64,000 nucleotides of DNA from an uncultured cyanobacterium (GCA_903848645.1 CAINGU010000082.1:1-64000), one strand, 5' to 3'. Positions 35,246-44,618 are shown, numbered from the stretch's first letter. Made by a program: numbers and translations. The notes: a model not told the origin generated them from the letters alone.

Positions 35246-36934
35246 TCAATCATTTAATTCCCTCAATTCTTTTGATTTGAAATCAGTTGCTATAGGTTGA
35301 GAACATCCGGCAATTTGAGGAGAGATAGAGCAAATAGCATCTGTAGTTGTTTCAAAACAATTTGATAAACCAATGATTTGCAATAATCCTGAACGTTCTA
35401 GTAGTTGTTTAACTTCTGGTTGTAAACCTGTGAGAATTAACCGACAATTATGGCGTTCTAAATCATGGTAAATATCTTCTAGAGCTACTAATCCGGTGGT
35501 ATCCATATTTGGCACAAACCGCAATCGCAAAATTAAATATTTTACTTCTGGTTCATCTCGCAAAAAGGTAGCAAACCTCTCCGCAGCACCAAAAAATACA
35601 GGACCATCTACCCGATAAACGGCAATTTCTTTACCTAATTCCAGAGGAGTACCGGGGGGAAATACTTCAGTTTCTGGAATCTTCACTAAGCTCAAATCGC
35701 TCATGCGTTTGATGAACAAAGCACCAGCGGCAATTAATCCTACTTCCACAGCGAGAACTAAGTCAAACAAGATTGTTACCAACCAAGTGAGAATCATCAC
35801 CGCAAAGTCGGAATAGGTAGCCCGCATTAACAAGCCAATGGCTTCCCACTCAATCATTCGCACGCTCACCACCATGAGAATTCCCGCTAGTGCGGCTAGT
35901 GGAACTCGCGCTGCTAGGGGTGCTAAGGTGAGAACAATTATGGCTAAAGCAACGCCGTGAATTACACCAGATAGTCGGGTTTTACCGCCAGAACGGACAT
36001 TAACAGCAGTTCTCGCAATTGCCCCTGTGGCTGGAATACCACCAAAAAATGGGACAATGATATTTGCTAAACCTTGACCTATTAATTCGCGATCGCTATT
36101 ATGTTTCTCACTAACAGTCATCCCATCAGCCACAACCGCAGATAGTAAAGATTCAATACTTCCCAATGCTGCTAAAGCCAAAGCTGGATTAATTAGTTCT
36201 CGAATTACACTAAAATCATAACCATGGGGAATCCCTTGGGGCATGGGTAAAGATTGCGGAATAGCCCCAATTGTGGGGACATTAAGATGGAAATAAGCAG
36301 CTATTCCCGTTGCTAACACCAACCCCACTAAAGAACCTGGTATTGTTGTGTTAATCTTCGGCCACAAAATATTAGTTGCAATCACCACTATTGCCAGTCC
36401 AACTGCTGCCCAATTTAAAGCTTCTACATGAGTCAAACTTTGCCAAACTCCGGGCAGAAAATGTTCACTACGGGGTAGTTGTAAGCCAAAGAAATTATTT
36501 AATTGACCACAAAAGATAATAACAGCAATCCCATTTGTAAAACCTGCCGTTACTGGGTAAGGAATAAACTTCACTAACTGTCCAAGTTTGGCCACCCCCA
36601 AGGCTACCTGGATAATTCCAGCCATTACCCCAGCAATCCAAACTTTCTCAATTCCATACTTGGCGACAATTCCCACCAAAACCACAGCCATTGCGCCTGT
36701 TGGGCCTGTAATCTGGACTGGCGAACCCCCAAAAATTGCCGCGACAATTCCCGCTACAATAGCGGTATAGAGTCCCGCTTTTGGTTCGACTCCACTGGCT
36801 ACAGCAAAAGCTAAAGCCAAAGGCAATGCTACTACTGCTGCTGTTAGTCCTCCCGTCAAATCGCCACGCAGATTACTAAACCATTGTTCTAGGCGCAAAA
36901 GCTGTGGCTTTTCGAGGATATCAGAAATTCCCAT
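35246..36934 (-). CDS. SulP-family anion (bicarbonate/sulfate) transporter with STAS domain
   Basis: 562 residues from ATG 36934 (MGISDILEKPQLL). About 12-14 membrane helices with SulP signatures LTGGLTAAVVALPLALAFAV and GPTGAMAVVLVGIV. A C-terminal STAS domain (about 430-550) contains VDGPVFFGAAERF and MDTTGLVALEDI. BicA-type SulP proteins import bicarbonate with sodium; others carry sulfate or other anions. The neighbouring carbonic-anhydrase-like gene favours bicarbonate, as inference. SulP is upstream of that gene by 222 bases, the gap holding a hairpin repeat. Confidence 0.87.
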   Translation of the reverse strand: MGISDILEKPQLLRLEQWFSNLRGDLTGGLTAAVVALPLALAFAVASGVEPKAGLYTAIVAGIVAAIFGGSPVQITGPTGAMAVVLVGIVAKYGIEKVWIAGVMAGIIQVALGVAKLGQLVKFIPYPVTAGFTNGIAVIIFCGQLNNFFGLQLPRSEHFLPGVWQSLTHVEALNWAAVGLAIVVIATNILWPKINTTIPGSLVGLVLATGIAAYFHLNVPTIGAIPQSLPMPQGIPHGYDFSVIRELINPALALAALGSIESLLSAVVADGMTVSEKHNSDRELIGQGLANIIVPFFGGIPATGAIARTAVNVRSGGKTRLSGVIHGVALAIIVLTLAPLAARVPLAALAGILMVVSVRMIEWEAIGLLMRATYSDFAVMILTWLVTILFDLVLAVEVGLIAAGALFIKRMSDLSLVKIPETEVFPPGTPLELGKEIAVYRVDGPVFFGAAERFATFLRDEPEVKYLILRLRFVPNMDTTGLVALEDIYHDLERHNCRLILTGLQPEVKQLLERSGLLQIIGLSNCFETTTDAICSISPQIAGCSQPIATDFKSKELRELND

Positions 36935-37104
36935 ATTGTTATTTTTAACTCTTATAAAGAGCATCTGTATCTTCACAGTCTTGCAGATACTTTAGCAAAT
37001 TTTTCGCTTGATGATACATCTTTCCGAGTTCTTTACCTTTGCTGTTTTATTCTAGTAAATAGTAATAGTAGTGGTATAACTAAAATATCTATCAGGAGTT
37101 AACA

Positions 37105-37530
37105 ATGAAAAGTTTCAAACCGATGTTAATTATTGCCAGTATCAGTTTACTAACTTTAGTAGGTTGTAACAATGCTGAAAAAGCTAGTACCGAAACTACT
37201 CCTGCGGCGACCTCTAACTCTACAGGAACAGCACCGGGAAAAACATCCACCGCAGGTAATAATGGTTTACTAGCTGTAGTATCCAAAACTAAAACCGCAG
37301 TTAAATCTGGTGATTTTGTTCAAGCTAAAAAAGAATTCGATAAGTTTGAGGATGTTTGGAAAGAAGTAGAAGATGGAATCAAAGCTAAATCTCGTAATAA
37401 TTATGATGCTGTCGAAAAAAGTATGGATGAGATATCAGGAGAACTTAAAGCTGCTAAACCCCAAAAAGACAAGTTATTAGCATCATTACAGTCATTAGAA
37501 AAAACCATTAATACTATTTCCAAGTCTTAA
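37105..37530 (+). CDS. Small lipoprotein with DUF4363-like helical domain
   Basis: 141 residues. CAGGAG upstream of the ATG. Signal peptide with lipobox TLVGC, Cys21. A Thr/Ala-rich linker (23-55) leads to a helical domain (56-141) with VKSGDFVQAKKEFDKFEDVW and GIKAKSRNNYDAVEKSMDEI. That pattern recalls DUF4363 and the periplasmic helical domain of FTR1/EfeU-type iron permeases; assignment is tentative. Divergent from the SulP gene. Confidence 0.7.
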   Translation: MKSFKPMLIIASISLLTLVGCNNAEKASTETTPAATSNSTGTAPGKTSTAGNNGLLAVVSKTKTAVKSGDFVQAKKEFDKFEDVWKEVEDGIKAKSRNNYDAVEKSMDEISGELKAAKPQKDKLLASLQSLEKTINTISKS

Positions 37531-37632
37531 TAAAATCTCAAATCCAATAATTTTGAATTGGACAACAGTTAAAATATAATCTGTTTTCAGTAGGGTGGGT
37601 ATTGCCCACCATTCTTACTTAAATGTGTTGTA

Positions 37633-38187
37633 TCAGGAACTCTTTTTAGTAGTTTGCATATAACGGTAAATAGCGGCTATATTCCGAGCATCATCAATTC
37701 CTCGATGATGTGTACCTTGTAATTTCATTCCTAAATGTTGCAGGGCTTTTGCCATACCAAATTTATGAGATACACCCAAATATTCTGAAAATTCCGTTTT
37801 GATATTTCTGTGTTCTGCACCAAAGGGATAAGGAACATCATGAAATTTGCAATCTTGTAAAAATTGGGATTTATCATAATTCCCCCAAGAACAAAATATA
37901 TGATTAGGAAATAAATTCATCCAAGCTGTTAATTTTGACATGGCTTCTGGGAAATTTGGGGCTGCGTCAACTTGTTGTTGAGAAATGCTAGTTAATTCTT
38001 TACAAAAAGGTGTAAGTTGAGGATTTCGCACAGGTTTAATAAATTGTTGAAACTCATCATCAATTTCCCAGGTTTGACGATTTAGCATTACCGCACCAAT
38101 TTCAATAATTTCCATTTGATGACGGAGAATACTCTTTTGATTACAACAAGTAGCTTCAAGATCAATTATCAGAAAGTAGTGATTCAT
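37633..38187 (-). CDS. DEDDh 3'-5' exonuclease
   Basis: 184 residues. Exonuclease-T fold with the DEDDh residues in order: Asp9 and Glu11 in LIIDLEATC, Asp in SWGNYDKSQF, then His and Asp in HHRGIDDARNIAAIYRYM. The family includes ERI-1-like RNases and oligoribonuclease; the THHRGIDDARN ending resembles ERI-1-type RNA exonucleases. Substrate unknown. Single gene. Confidence 0.87.
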   Translation of the reverse strand: MNHYFLIIDLEATCCNQKSILRHQMEIIEIGAVMLNRQTWEIDDEFQQFIKPVRNPQLTPFCKELTSISQQQVDAAPNFPEAMSKLTAWMNLFPNHIFCSWGNYDKSQFLQDCKFHDVPYPFGAEHRNIKTEFSEYLGVSHKFGMAKALQHLGMKLQGTHHRGIDDARNIAAIYRYMQTTKKSS

Positions 38188-38361
38188 CGGTAATTGGTAA
38201 ATTTATAAATTGAATATTAAATATTAACTCAAGTTGCTAGTTATCTAATTGAAGCTGGTAATAGGTAATTGTTGATAAAATACTTGTTTTCATCCTGTTC
38301 ATCCTTTCATCCTCGATATACTGATATGGCTACACCACGCTACGCTATCAGACAATAAAAT

Positions 38362-38802
38362 TCATGAAAAAGGTTTAAGCCATTTTCGTAAAATCGCAAT
38401 ATCTAAAGCAAAAGCAGCAAGAGCAAACCACAATATACTTTCTCCTGCTAAGATTAAAAAAGGCAAAACCGGATTATTGATATCCCAGCCAACTTCTATT
38501 TGAGTTAATCCTCGCACCAAACCAAAAGCCCAAACTCCCCCAGTTTTGAGATGAGGATTTTTATCTACACGGATAATATAGCGGTAGGTGACACCAAAGA
38601 GAAAGCCAGAAAACCCCGCTATAACACCATTTAATAACATCTGTAAATTTACTATATCAATTTTATCATAACTGACCAAGGGAAAATACTTATCCAGCCA
38701 TAAAACATTAATAAAGCTGGTGCTAAGGAAAGCTAAACCTAAAGATATACTGCCAATTACTCCCGCTTTTAGGGATTCTAACCGTTCTGCCATTAATTCC
38801 AT
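38362..38802 (-). CDS. Conserved four-helix membrane protein
   Basis: 146 residues, four predicted membrane helices (about 13-35, 53-73, 85-100 weak, 115-138). Features: MAERLESLKAG at the N terminus, GFLFGVTYRYIIRVDKNPHL and GGVWAFGLVRGLTQIE. I know it only as a cyanobacterial conserved membrane protein without assigned function. AGGAG lies 13 bases before the first ATG (38802); ATG 38793 is an alternative. Divergent from petN. Confidence 0.7.
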   Translation of the reverse strand: MELMAERLESLKAGVIGSISLGLAFLSTSFINVLWLDKYFPLVSYDKIDIVNLQMLLNGVIAGFSGFLFGVTYRYIIRVDKNPHLKTGGVWAFGLVRGLTQIEVGWDINNPVLPFLILAGESILWFALAAFALDIAILRKWLKPFS

Positions 38803-38903
38803 AATTTTTCTAACTCTCCTATCAATATAGTTAATGAATCCACTGCGTTTTCCCAGTATGATGAATATTAGAGCCGTTTTGTAATTATTTGAAAAGTAGA
38901 ACT

Positions 38904-38990
38904 ATGATTTTGACACTGGGTTGGGTATCGCTGTTAGTTGTGTTTACTTGGTCTATTTCTATGGTAGTTTGGGGACGCAACGGACTATAG
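38904..38990 (+). CDS. petN: Cytochrome b6f complex subunit PetN
   Basis: 28 residues: one membrane helix ending MVVWGRNGL. The pattern [10 protein letters not shown], then [14 protein letters not shown] is diagnostic of PetN (subunit VIII), which stabilises the b6f dimer in thylakoids. The stop codon TAG is part of the ribosome site (TAGAGGAATTGTG) of the next small gene, so the two are coupled. Confidence 0.93.
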   Translation: MILTLGWVSLLVVFTWSISMVVWGRNGL

Positions 38991-38997
38991 AGGAATT

Positions 38998-39159
38998 GTG
39001 GAAAGTCCATTTTTGGGTATTTTGGCCTTATTTGGTGTAGTGCTGCTAGTAGGAGTCACTGGTGGTGTTGTTTATCTAACATTAGCAGATTGGCGCGATC
39101 GCCGTCGTCTCGAAGACGAAACCCGCGAAGCCCGACGTAGCACTAGCAAGCGAAAATGA
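38998..39159 (+). CDS. Small membrane protein coupled to petN
   Basis: 53 residues from GTG 38998, seven bases after the petN stop, with AGAGGA before it. One hydrophobic helix (ILALFGVVLLVGVTGGVVYL) is followed by a highly charged cytoplasmic tail (ADWRDRRRLEDETREARR). A HIP1 site (GCGATCGC) encodes part of the tail. I do not know a function; coupling suggests a role tied to b6f or its assembly. Too well placed and too regular to be chance. Confidence 0.75.
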   Translation: MESPFLGILALFGVVLLVGVTGGVVYLTLADWRDRRRLEDETREARRSTSKRK

Positions 39160-39231
39160 TTCTCTTACAGCTTATGTATAGCTGTATTTTGCGTTGAACA
39201 GTGTTTATGTAGGGATAATAGCTATTCCATT

Positions 39232-39429
39232 GGTGTCAACTTAAGCTACAGATGCCTTATTTGTTTGGCTTCCACACCCGCCCAGAAATAAATTTCAGGG
39301 CTAATAGCTTGCATTTTACTAAAGTAAACTGAGGATTTAGACAATTCTTCGTCATCTTTAGATGAATTTTGCTATTAGACTGGGAATTCATTCCCAGTCG
39401 GGCTATGGGTTTTACGTTAAGTTGACACC
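39232..39429. mobile_element. MITE-like element (198 bp) inside an inverted repeat
   Basis: Termini GGTGTCAACTTAA (39232-39244) and TTAAGTTGACACC (39417-39429) are perfect 13-bp inverted repeats. Inside is a GACTGGGAATTCATTCCCAGTC hairpin and no ORF. Immediately outside, TTATGTAGGGATA (39205-39217) and TATCCCTACATAA (39444-39456) form a second inverted pair, as if the element had inserted in the loop of an older palindrome. Most of the 372-base gap between the petN unit and the GAF kinase is this structure. Confidence 0.75.
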
Positions 39430-39531
39430 TATGCAGCTATTCGTATCCCTACATAATCTATATTTATTGCTACATTATATATAAGTCCAAAAATATTAAA
39501 AATCCGACTGGGAACGGGGAATACTTTTAAC

Positions 39532-42051
39532 ATGGAAATTCAACAACCAACTTCCCAACAAATATATCAAAAAAATATGTCATTTTCTCTAAATCAAGGT
39601 GAAAGACAAAAAGCCTTGTCTAGAGTCATTTCTCGGATTCGAGAATCTCTAGACATAGATATCATTTTTGCAATCACAGTCACGGAAGTCCGTCAATTAC
39701 TAAATACTGATAGAGTGGGAGTATTTCGTTTTGATCCTGCATTGGGTTGGGAAGGTGAATTTATCTATGAAGATGTAGATAAAAAATGGGTTTCAGCATT
39801 ATCAACCAAACTACAAGATCACTGTTTTACAGAAGATTTCGCCCAACTTTATCAAGAAGGAAGAATTAAAGTTATATCTGATATTTATCAAGATATTAGT
39901 AGTGATTGCCATGTGAAGATTTTAGAAAGATTCCAAGTTCGTGCCAATATAGCAGTCCCGTTAATGAAAGGCAAAGATTTATGGGGATTATTATGTATTC
40001 ATCAATGTAGTGAATCTCGACAATGGCAAGAAGCAGAAATTGAATTTGTGCAATTAATTGCTGAACATTTGGGAGTGGCTTTACAACAAGCTGATTATAT
40101 AGAACAAGTTAAGTTCCAATCTGCCCAACTTGCCCAAGCCAAAGCTAGAGAAAAATCCGCAGAATGTCAGAAAACTATTGCTAAAACCGTTGAAAAGATT
40201 CGTCAATCTTTAGACTTAGAAAATATTTTTCGGACTACTACCGACGAACTCAGGCAATTACTAAATGTTGACCGTGTAGCAATTTATCGTTTCAATCCTG
40301 ATTGGAGTGGTGAATTTGTGTTTGAATCTGTAGCTGAAGGTTGGGTAAACCTGATGCAAGAACAGTTACAACGACCAGAATTAGGCGATAATATCAGTGA
40401 ATGTAAATTAAAAGATTTAGTTGAACCACCAACTGATACTTACCTCCAAGATACATCTGGTGGCCGCTTTGCTAAAGGTGAAGTCTACCGTGTTTGTGAT
40501 GATATTTATAATTGTGGATTTACCGATTGTTACATCAAAGTTTTAGAAAGCTATGAAGCCAAAGCTTATATCATTGTGGCAATTCTTTATAATCACAAAC
40601 TTTGGGGATTATTAGCAGTTTATCAAAATACTATTCCCCGTGATTGGCAAGAAGATGAAGTTTACTTACTTACCCAAATTGGTGGTCAATTAGGTGTGGC
40701 TTTGCAGCAAGCAGAATACTTACAAAAATTGCGGAAACAAGCCGCAGAAATTAGCAAAGCAGCCGAAAGACAAAGGGCATTAGTTAATACTGTTGATAAA
40801 ATTAGGCAATCTTTAGATATTGATATTATATTTAAAACTACTACTCAAGAAGTTCGCAGATTATTGGAAGTAGAACGAGTAGCAATTTATCGGTTTTATC
40901 CAGATTGGAGTGGTGAATTTGTTGCTGATTCTATTTTAGATGGTTGGACACCAGTTGCTAAACCTCAACCCGTAACTGAACGAGTGCTTTTACAAGAAAT
41001 AAAAGCGGGAAAATATGCCAGAAATGAAGTTTTTGTTCCCATTTCTCAAGGTGAAAAACTGTGGGGATTATTAGTAGCTTATCAAAATTCCCAACCTCGT
41101 TATTGGCAAGAGGAAGAAATCAATTTATTAGCCCAAGTTGGTGTGCAATTGGGTGTAGCATTACAGCAAGCTGAATCTTTAAAACAGATGCAGATCCAAA
41201 AAGAAGAAATTGCCCAAACTTTGAAGGAATTACAGATAACTCAAAGTCAGTTAATTCAAAGTGAAAAAATGGCAGGTTTGGGTCAGTTAATCGCTGGATT
41301 AGCACATGAAATTAATAACCCGATTAGTTTTATTTACGGAAATATTCCCTATGTTACCGATCATATCAAAGATTTATTAAATTTAGTGCGTCTTTACCAG
41401 AATAACTACCCCCAAGCACCAGCAGAAATTCAAGATCAATCAGCAGAAATAGATTTAGATTTCATTAATCATGATTTGCCAAAAATGCTCAGTTCTATGA
41501 TGTGTGGAGCAGACCGAATTCGTCAATTAGTGATTTCACTGAGAACTTTTTCACGGCTTGATGAAGCAGAAATGAAGCCTGTTGATTTACATGAAGGGAT
41601 TGATAGCACTCTTTTAATTTTACAACATCGTTTTCAAGCACAGGATAATACCTTGCAAATTGAAGTAATCAAAGAATATGGTGAATTACCTCCGGTGATT
41701 TGTTATGCTGCTCAAATGAATCAGGTATTTATGAATATTCTTACTAATGCTCTTGATGCTTTGAAAGAATCATTAATCGAAAGTCCAAAAATTTGGATTC
41801 GCACAAAAGTTATAGATAATAATCATCTCCAAATATCTATTTCTGATAATGGTTGTGGGATTCCAGAAAATGTCCGTGATCGCATTTTTGAACCTTTTTT
41901 TACTACTAAAGAAATTGGACAAGGTAGCGGTTTAGGATTATCTGTGAGTTATCAAATTATTGTCGAAAAACACGGTGGACAGATTAAATGTATTTCTGAA
42001 TTTGGTAAGGGTTGTGAGTTTTTAATTGAAATACCAATACAGCGGAATTAA
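39532..42051 (+). CDS. Triple-GAF histidine kinase with cyanobacteriochrome-like GAF domains
   Basis: 839 residues, soluble. Three GAF domains (about 30-185, 215-400, 425-550) each end in a shared WGLL...Q...W motif. GAF1 has Cys98 in a DHCF motif and Cys126 in SDCHVKILERFQVRAN, the two positions used by DXCF-type cyanobacteriochromes. GAF2 has Cys333 in TDCYIKVLESYEAKA, the canonical bilin cysteine, but no DXCF. GAF3 is shortened and lacks the cysteine. The kinase has His592 (AGLAHEINNPISF), NILTNALDAL, DNGCGIP and GSGLGLSVSY. It may be a light sensor; bilin binding is inferred from these residues. The kinase core resembles the protein at 102-1412. Confidence 0.88.
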   Translation: MEIQQPTSQQIYQKNMSFSLNQGERQKALSRVISRIRESLDIDIIFAITVTEVRQLLNTDRVGVFRFDPALGWEGEFIYEDVDKKWVSALSTKLQDHCFTEDFAQLYQEGRIKVISDIYQDISSDCHVKILERFQVRANIAVPLMKGKDLWGLLCIHQCSESRQWQEAEIEFVQLIAEHLGVALQQADYIEQVKFQSAQLAQAKAREKSAECQKTIAKTVEKIRQSLDLENIFRTTTDELRQLLNVDRVAIYRFNPDWSGEFVFESVAEGWVNLMQEQLQRPELGDNISECKLKDLVEPPTDTYLQDTSGGRFAKGEVYRVCDDIYNCGFTDCYIKVLESYEAKAYIIVAILYNHKLWGLLAVYQNTIPRDWQEDEVYLLTQIGGQLGVALQQAEYLQKLRKQAAEISKAAERQRALVNTVDKIRQSLDIDIIFKTTTQEVRRLLEVERVAIYRFYPDWSGEFVADSILDGWTPVAKPQPVTERVLLQEIKAGKYARNEVFVPISQGEKLWGLLVAYQNSQPRYWQEEEINLLAQVGVQLGVALQQAESLKQMQIQKEEIAQTLKELQITQSQLIQSEKMAGLGQLIAGLAHEINNPISFIYGNIPYVTDHIKDLLNLVRLYQNNYPQAPAEIQDQSAEIDLDFINHDLPKMLSSMMCGADRIRQLVISLRTFSRLDEAEMKPVDLHEGIDSTLLILQHRFQAQDNTLQIEVIKEYGELPPVICYAAQMNQVFMNILTNALDALKESLIESPKIWIRTKVIDNNHLQISISDNGCGIPENVRDRIFEPFFTTKEIGQGSGLGLSVSYQIIVEKHGGQIKCISEFGKGCEFLIEIPIQRN

Positions 42052-42170
42052 CGCTATTGCGAGAGTCAGGAGTAAATTAATTAAAATAGAAAAAAATATA
42101 CCTGCTTATAGTCAGAAACTATAAACAAGTACAGTAAAAAATAACAGTAGTTTATTAAAAGAACAATAAA

Positions 42171-42413
42171 TTAGTCGTTATCCCATTCTTCCCGGCCGAT
42201 TAAATCGCCAATGCGGTCGCGCAATAAAAAATCACATTTCTCTAATTCACATTCCACACAAACCCACTCTCTCGCCGGAATGAACTGGCACAGTGTATAA
42301 ATTGGTTGCTGACGACCAACCATTCCCCTTTCCACCAGTCGCCGTGCTTCGTCCTGGATAACGTTCAGAGAGTAGTAATTGTAATTGATAGAAGGCACCG
42401 TATTCACAGTCAT
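42171..42413 (-). CDS. DUF4327 family protein
   Basis: 80 residues, well conserved in cyanobacteria: YSLNVIQDEARRLVERGMV, QPIYTLCQFIPAREWVCVEC and FLLRDRIGDLIGREEWDND. No membrane segment. Two cysteines (VCVECELEKC region) but no clear metal site. Function unknown. Single gene with a long upstream region. Confidence 0.82.
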   Translation of the reverse strand: MTVNTVPSINYNYYSLNVIQDEARRLVERGMVGRQQPIYTLCQFIPAREWVCVECELEKCDFLLRDRIGDLIGREEWDND

Positions 42414-42994
42414 GGTTTTTTTCTCACAAAATTACATTTAGATAGCGTTCCCGTCATGAGGAACAAAGATGGCAATAATTAAACCTGTGTCCAGGGTTTT
42501 GTAGTTTGCTATACGGAACTATTATCATTTTGACGCTATACACCTCCAAATTATCTAAAGAAATGTTAAGTTTGTCAAGAAAACATGACATTTATGGTAT
42601 TTGAACTTCATATTCCCAAGATAGCAACAGCTAATTTTACTAATTAAACCTAGATACAGCAGGCTTCAATGGTCAGCAGTTAGCAGTAAAATCCTTTTGG
42701 TGTAAAGCTCTGTGATTAAAATTACAACCTCATTTACCTGCAATAAGCTGTATTTCTATTTTCAAAATTAATTTGTATAAAACCTATTAAAATCATACTA
42801 GATTTGCTTCGACATTAACTGTATTAGTCTATTTGTGTTTATGGGTTTTGACATCTATCCTAAGATACAGGATTTGCTACACCCATAATTCCCTAAAAAT
42901 AGGGAATAAAGGCATTGCCGATTATCCCCGTCTAGGTTGCTTCAATCAGCAACAATTTGAAGATTTCTTGATATTTTAGTCAGCTTTACATCAA
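42414..42994. other. Gene-free stretch
   Basis: 581 bases between the DUF4327 gene and rbfA without a gene-sized frame. AT-rich; I found no tRNA, tmRNA-like sequence, strong terminator or element shared with other gaps. A small RNA could be hidden here but nothing supports one. Confidence 0.4.
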
Positions 42995-43393
42995 TCATTC
43001 CGCCATTTCTTCTGCTACCTCATTTATACTTGAAGATGTCCGTTCCTCCTGAAGTTGGTTTAATAAAGTCAGCACTTTAGTACCTCGTTCTATGGAACGA
43101 TCTTCAATAAATATCACTTCTGGCGTGCGTCGTAATCTGATTCTAGCTCCCAATTCACTGCGAACGTAGCCGGTAGCTGACTTTAAACCAGCCATTGTTT
43201 CCGTCTTAGCTTCCTGAGTTCCATAAATACTGACAAAGATTGTCGCGTGTTGCAGATCACCAGAAACATCTACATCGGTAACACTGACCATTCCTGTCCC
43301 CACACGGTCATCTTTAATACCGTTGAGTAGCATTTGGCTAACTTCCCGTTTAATTAATTCAGCAACGCGGGAAACGCGGCGATTTGTAGCCAT
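42995..43393 (-). CDS. rbfA: 30S ribosome-binding factor A
   Basis: 132 residues. KH-like fold with [38 protein letters not shown] and the C-terminal [19 protein letters not shown]. RbfA binds immature 30S subunits and aids 16S rRNA 5'-end processing and cold adaptation. It lies 125 bases downstream of the DUF751 gene on the same strand, a usual cyanobacterial arrangement. Confidence 0.94.
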   Translation of the reverse strand: MATNRRVSRVAELIKREVSQMLLNGIKDDRVGTGMVSVTDVDVSGDLQHATIFVSIYGTQEAKTETMAGLKSATGYVRSELGARIRLRRTPEVIFIEDRSIERGTKVLTLLNQLQEERTSSSINEVAEEMAE

Positions 43394-43518
43394 ATAAATT
43401 CCGCCTTCTCACAGAGGTTAAATAACATGATTCTAAATGCAAATTAGAGTGGACTCTGCAAGAGATGATAAAATCAACAGCAACAGTCCCATAAGCTCAA
43501 CCCATTTCTAGCTCTATT

Positions 43519-43725
43519 CTAGATTGTATTCAACCCCAGCATAGCCCGAAGGGTAAGCGTTACGAAAAAAAGACCCCCAGCAAAAAAGCCTAAAATAGCA
43601 ATCAACGTCACAGGACGTTTCAATAGTGGAAACAGCGGCTCAAAGGTGTTTAGAAAAATACCCAAGACGATACTAACCAAGTAACGAGGGTAGCGAAAGA
43701 CGTTATCCCAAAATCCATCAAACAT
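43519..43725 (-). CDS. DUF751 (Ycf33-like) membrane protein
   Basis: 68 residues: FWDNVFRYPRYLVSIVLGIF then KRPVTLIAILGFFAGGLFFV, two membrane helices joined by a Pro-containing loop. This is the DUF751/Ycf33 pattern conserved in cyanobacteria and some plastids; function is unknown. Upstream of rbfA. Confidence 0.82.
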   Translation of the reverse strand: MFDGFWDNVFRYPRYLVSIVLGIFLNTFEPLFPLLKRPVTLIAILGFFAGGLFFVTLTLRAMLGLNTI

Positions 43726-43790
43726 TTGAATTTAGACTGCCTTATTATAGACTTTATTCATTAGTTAATTTTTAGTTTAATCGCAACTAG

Positions 43791-44618
43791 ATGGTAAGTC
43801 AAATCCCTAAACAAATTTACCCTCGGCCATTTTTAAAGTGGGCTGGGGGTAAAACTAGATTAATTTCCCAATATAAAGACTATTTTCCCCAGCATTATCA
43901 GACTTACTATGAACCCTTTTTAGGTGGTGGTGCAGTGTTTTTCTATTTGCAACCATCCAATGCAGTTTTAACTGATATTAATGCAGATTTAATTCTTACT
44001 TATCAGTGTGTTAGAGATCATCTTGAGGAATTAATAACTTTGCTGCACAAGCATCAGCAAAGTCATAATTCAGAATATTACTATGATGTGAGAAATTATC
44101 ATAGTGGGACAGATTTAGAAAAAGCGGCTCGGTTTATTTATCTGAATAAAACTTGTTTTAATGGACTTTATCGGGTTAATTCTCTTGGTAAATTTAATGT
44201 CCCTGTAGGCAAATATAAAAATCCTGGTATTTGTCAAGAAGAAATTTTAAAAGTGGCTTCAATTGCCCTCAAGAAAGTACAAATTAAACAAGCTAATTTT
44301 GAGGAAGTCCTAAATTATGCAACTGATAGTAATGACTTTGTTTATTTTGATCCCCCATATTATCCTTTAAGTCAAACCAGCAATTTTACAGCTTACAGTA
44401 ATTTTTCTTTTAACGAGAATCAACAAATAAAACTCAGAGATATTTTTATTGAATTAGCTGATCAAGGTGTACAAGTAATGCTATCTAATTCGGATTGTCC
44501 ATTTATTCGTGACCTTTATAGTGGGTTTAATGTTCACACCATATCAGCAGCGAGGTCAATTAATTCTCATGCTCACAAACGAGGAAAAATTACTGAAGTA
44601 TTAGTAACTTCTTATTAA
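43791..44618 (+). CDS. dmtA: DNA adenine methylase, Dam/D12 class
   Basis: 275 residues. Motif order is that of alpha-class N6-adenine methylases: SAM motif PFLKWAGGKTRLI at the start, YEPFLGGGAVFFYL, and catalytic DPPYYP near residue 186, with YLNKTCFNGLYRVN in between as in GATC methylases. No restriction enzyme is adjacent, so it is a solitary methylase. Anabaena has a Dam-like enzyme, DmtA, acting on GATC; symbol by that similarity. GATC also lies inside every HIP1 site in this genome. Confidence 0.87.
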   Translation: MVSQIPKQIYPRPFLKWAGGKTRLISQYKDYFPQHYQTYYEPFLGGGAVFFYLQPSNAVLTDINADLILTYQCVRDHLEELITLLHKHQQSHNSEYYYDVRNYHSGTDLEKAARFIYLNKTCFNGLYRVNSLGKFNVPVGKYKNPGICQEEILKVASIALKKVQIKQANFEEVLNYATDSNDFVYFDPPYYPLSQTSNFTAYSNFSFNENQQIKLRDIFIELADQGVQVMLSNSDCPFIRDLYSGFNVHTISAARSINSHAHKRGKITEVLVTSY

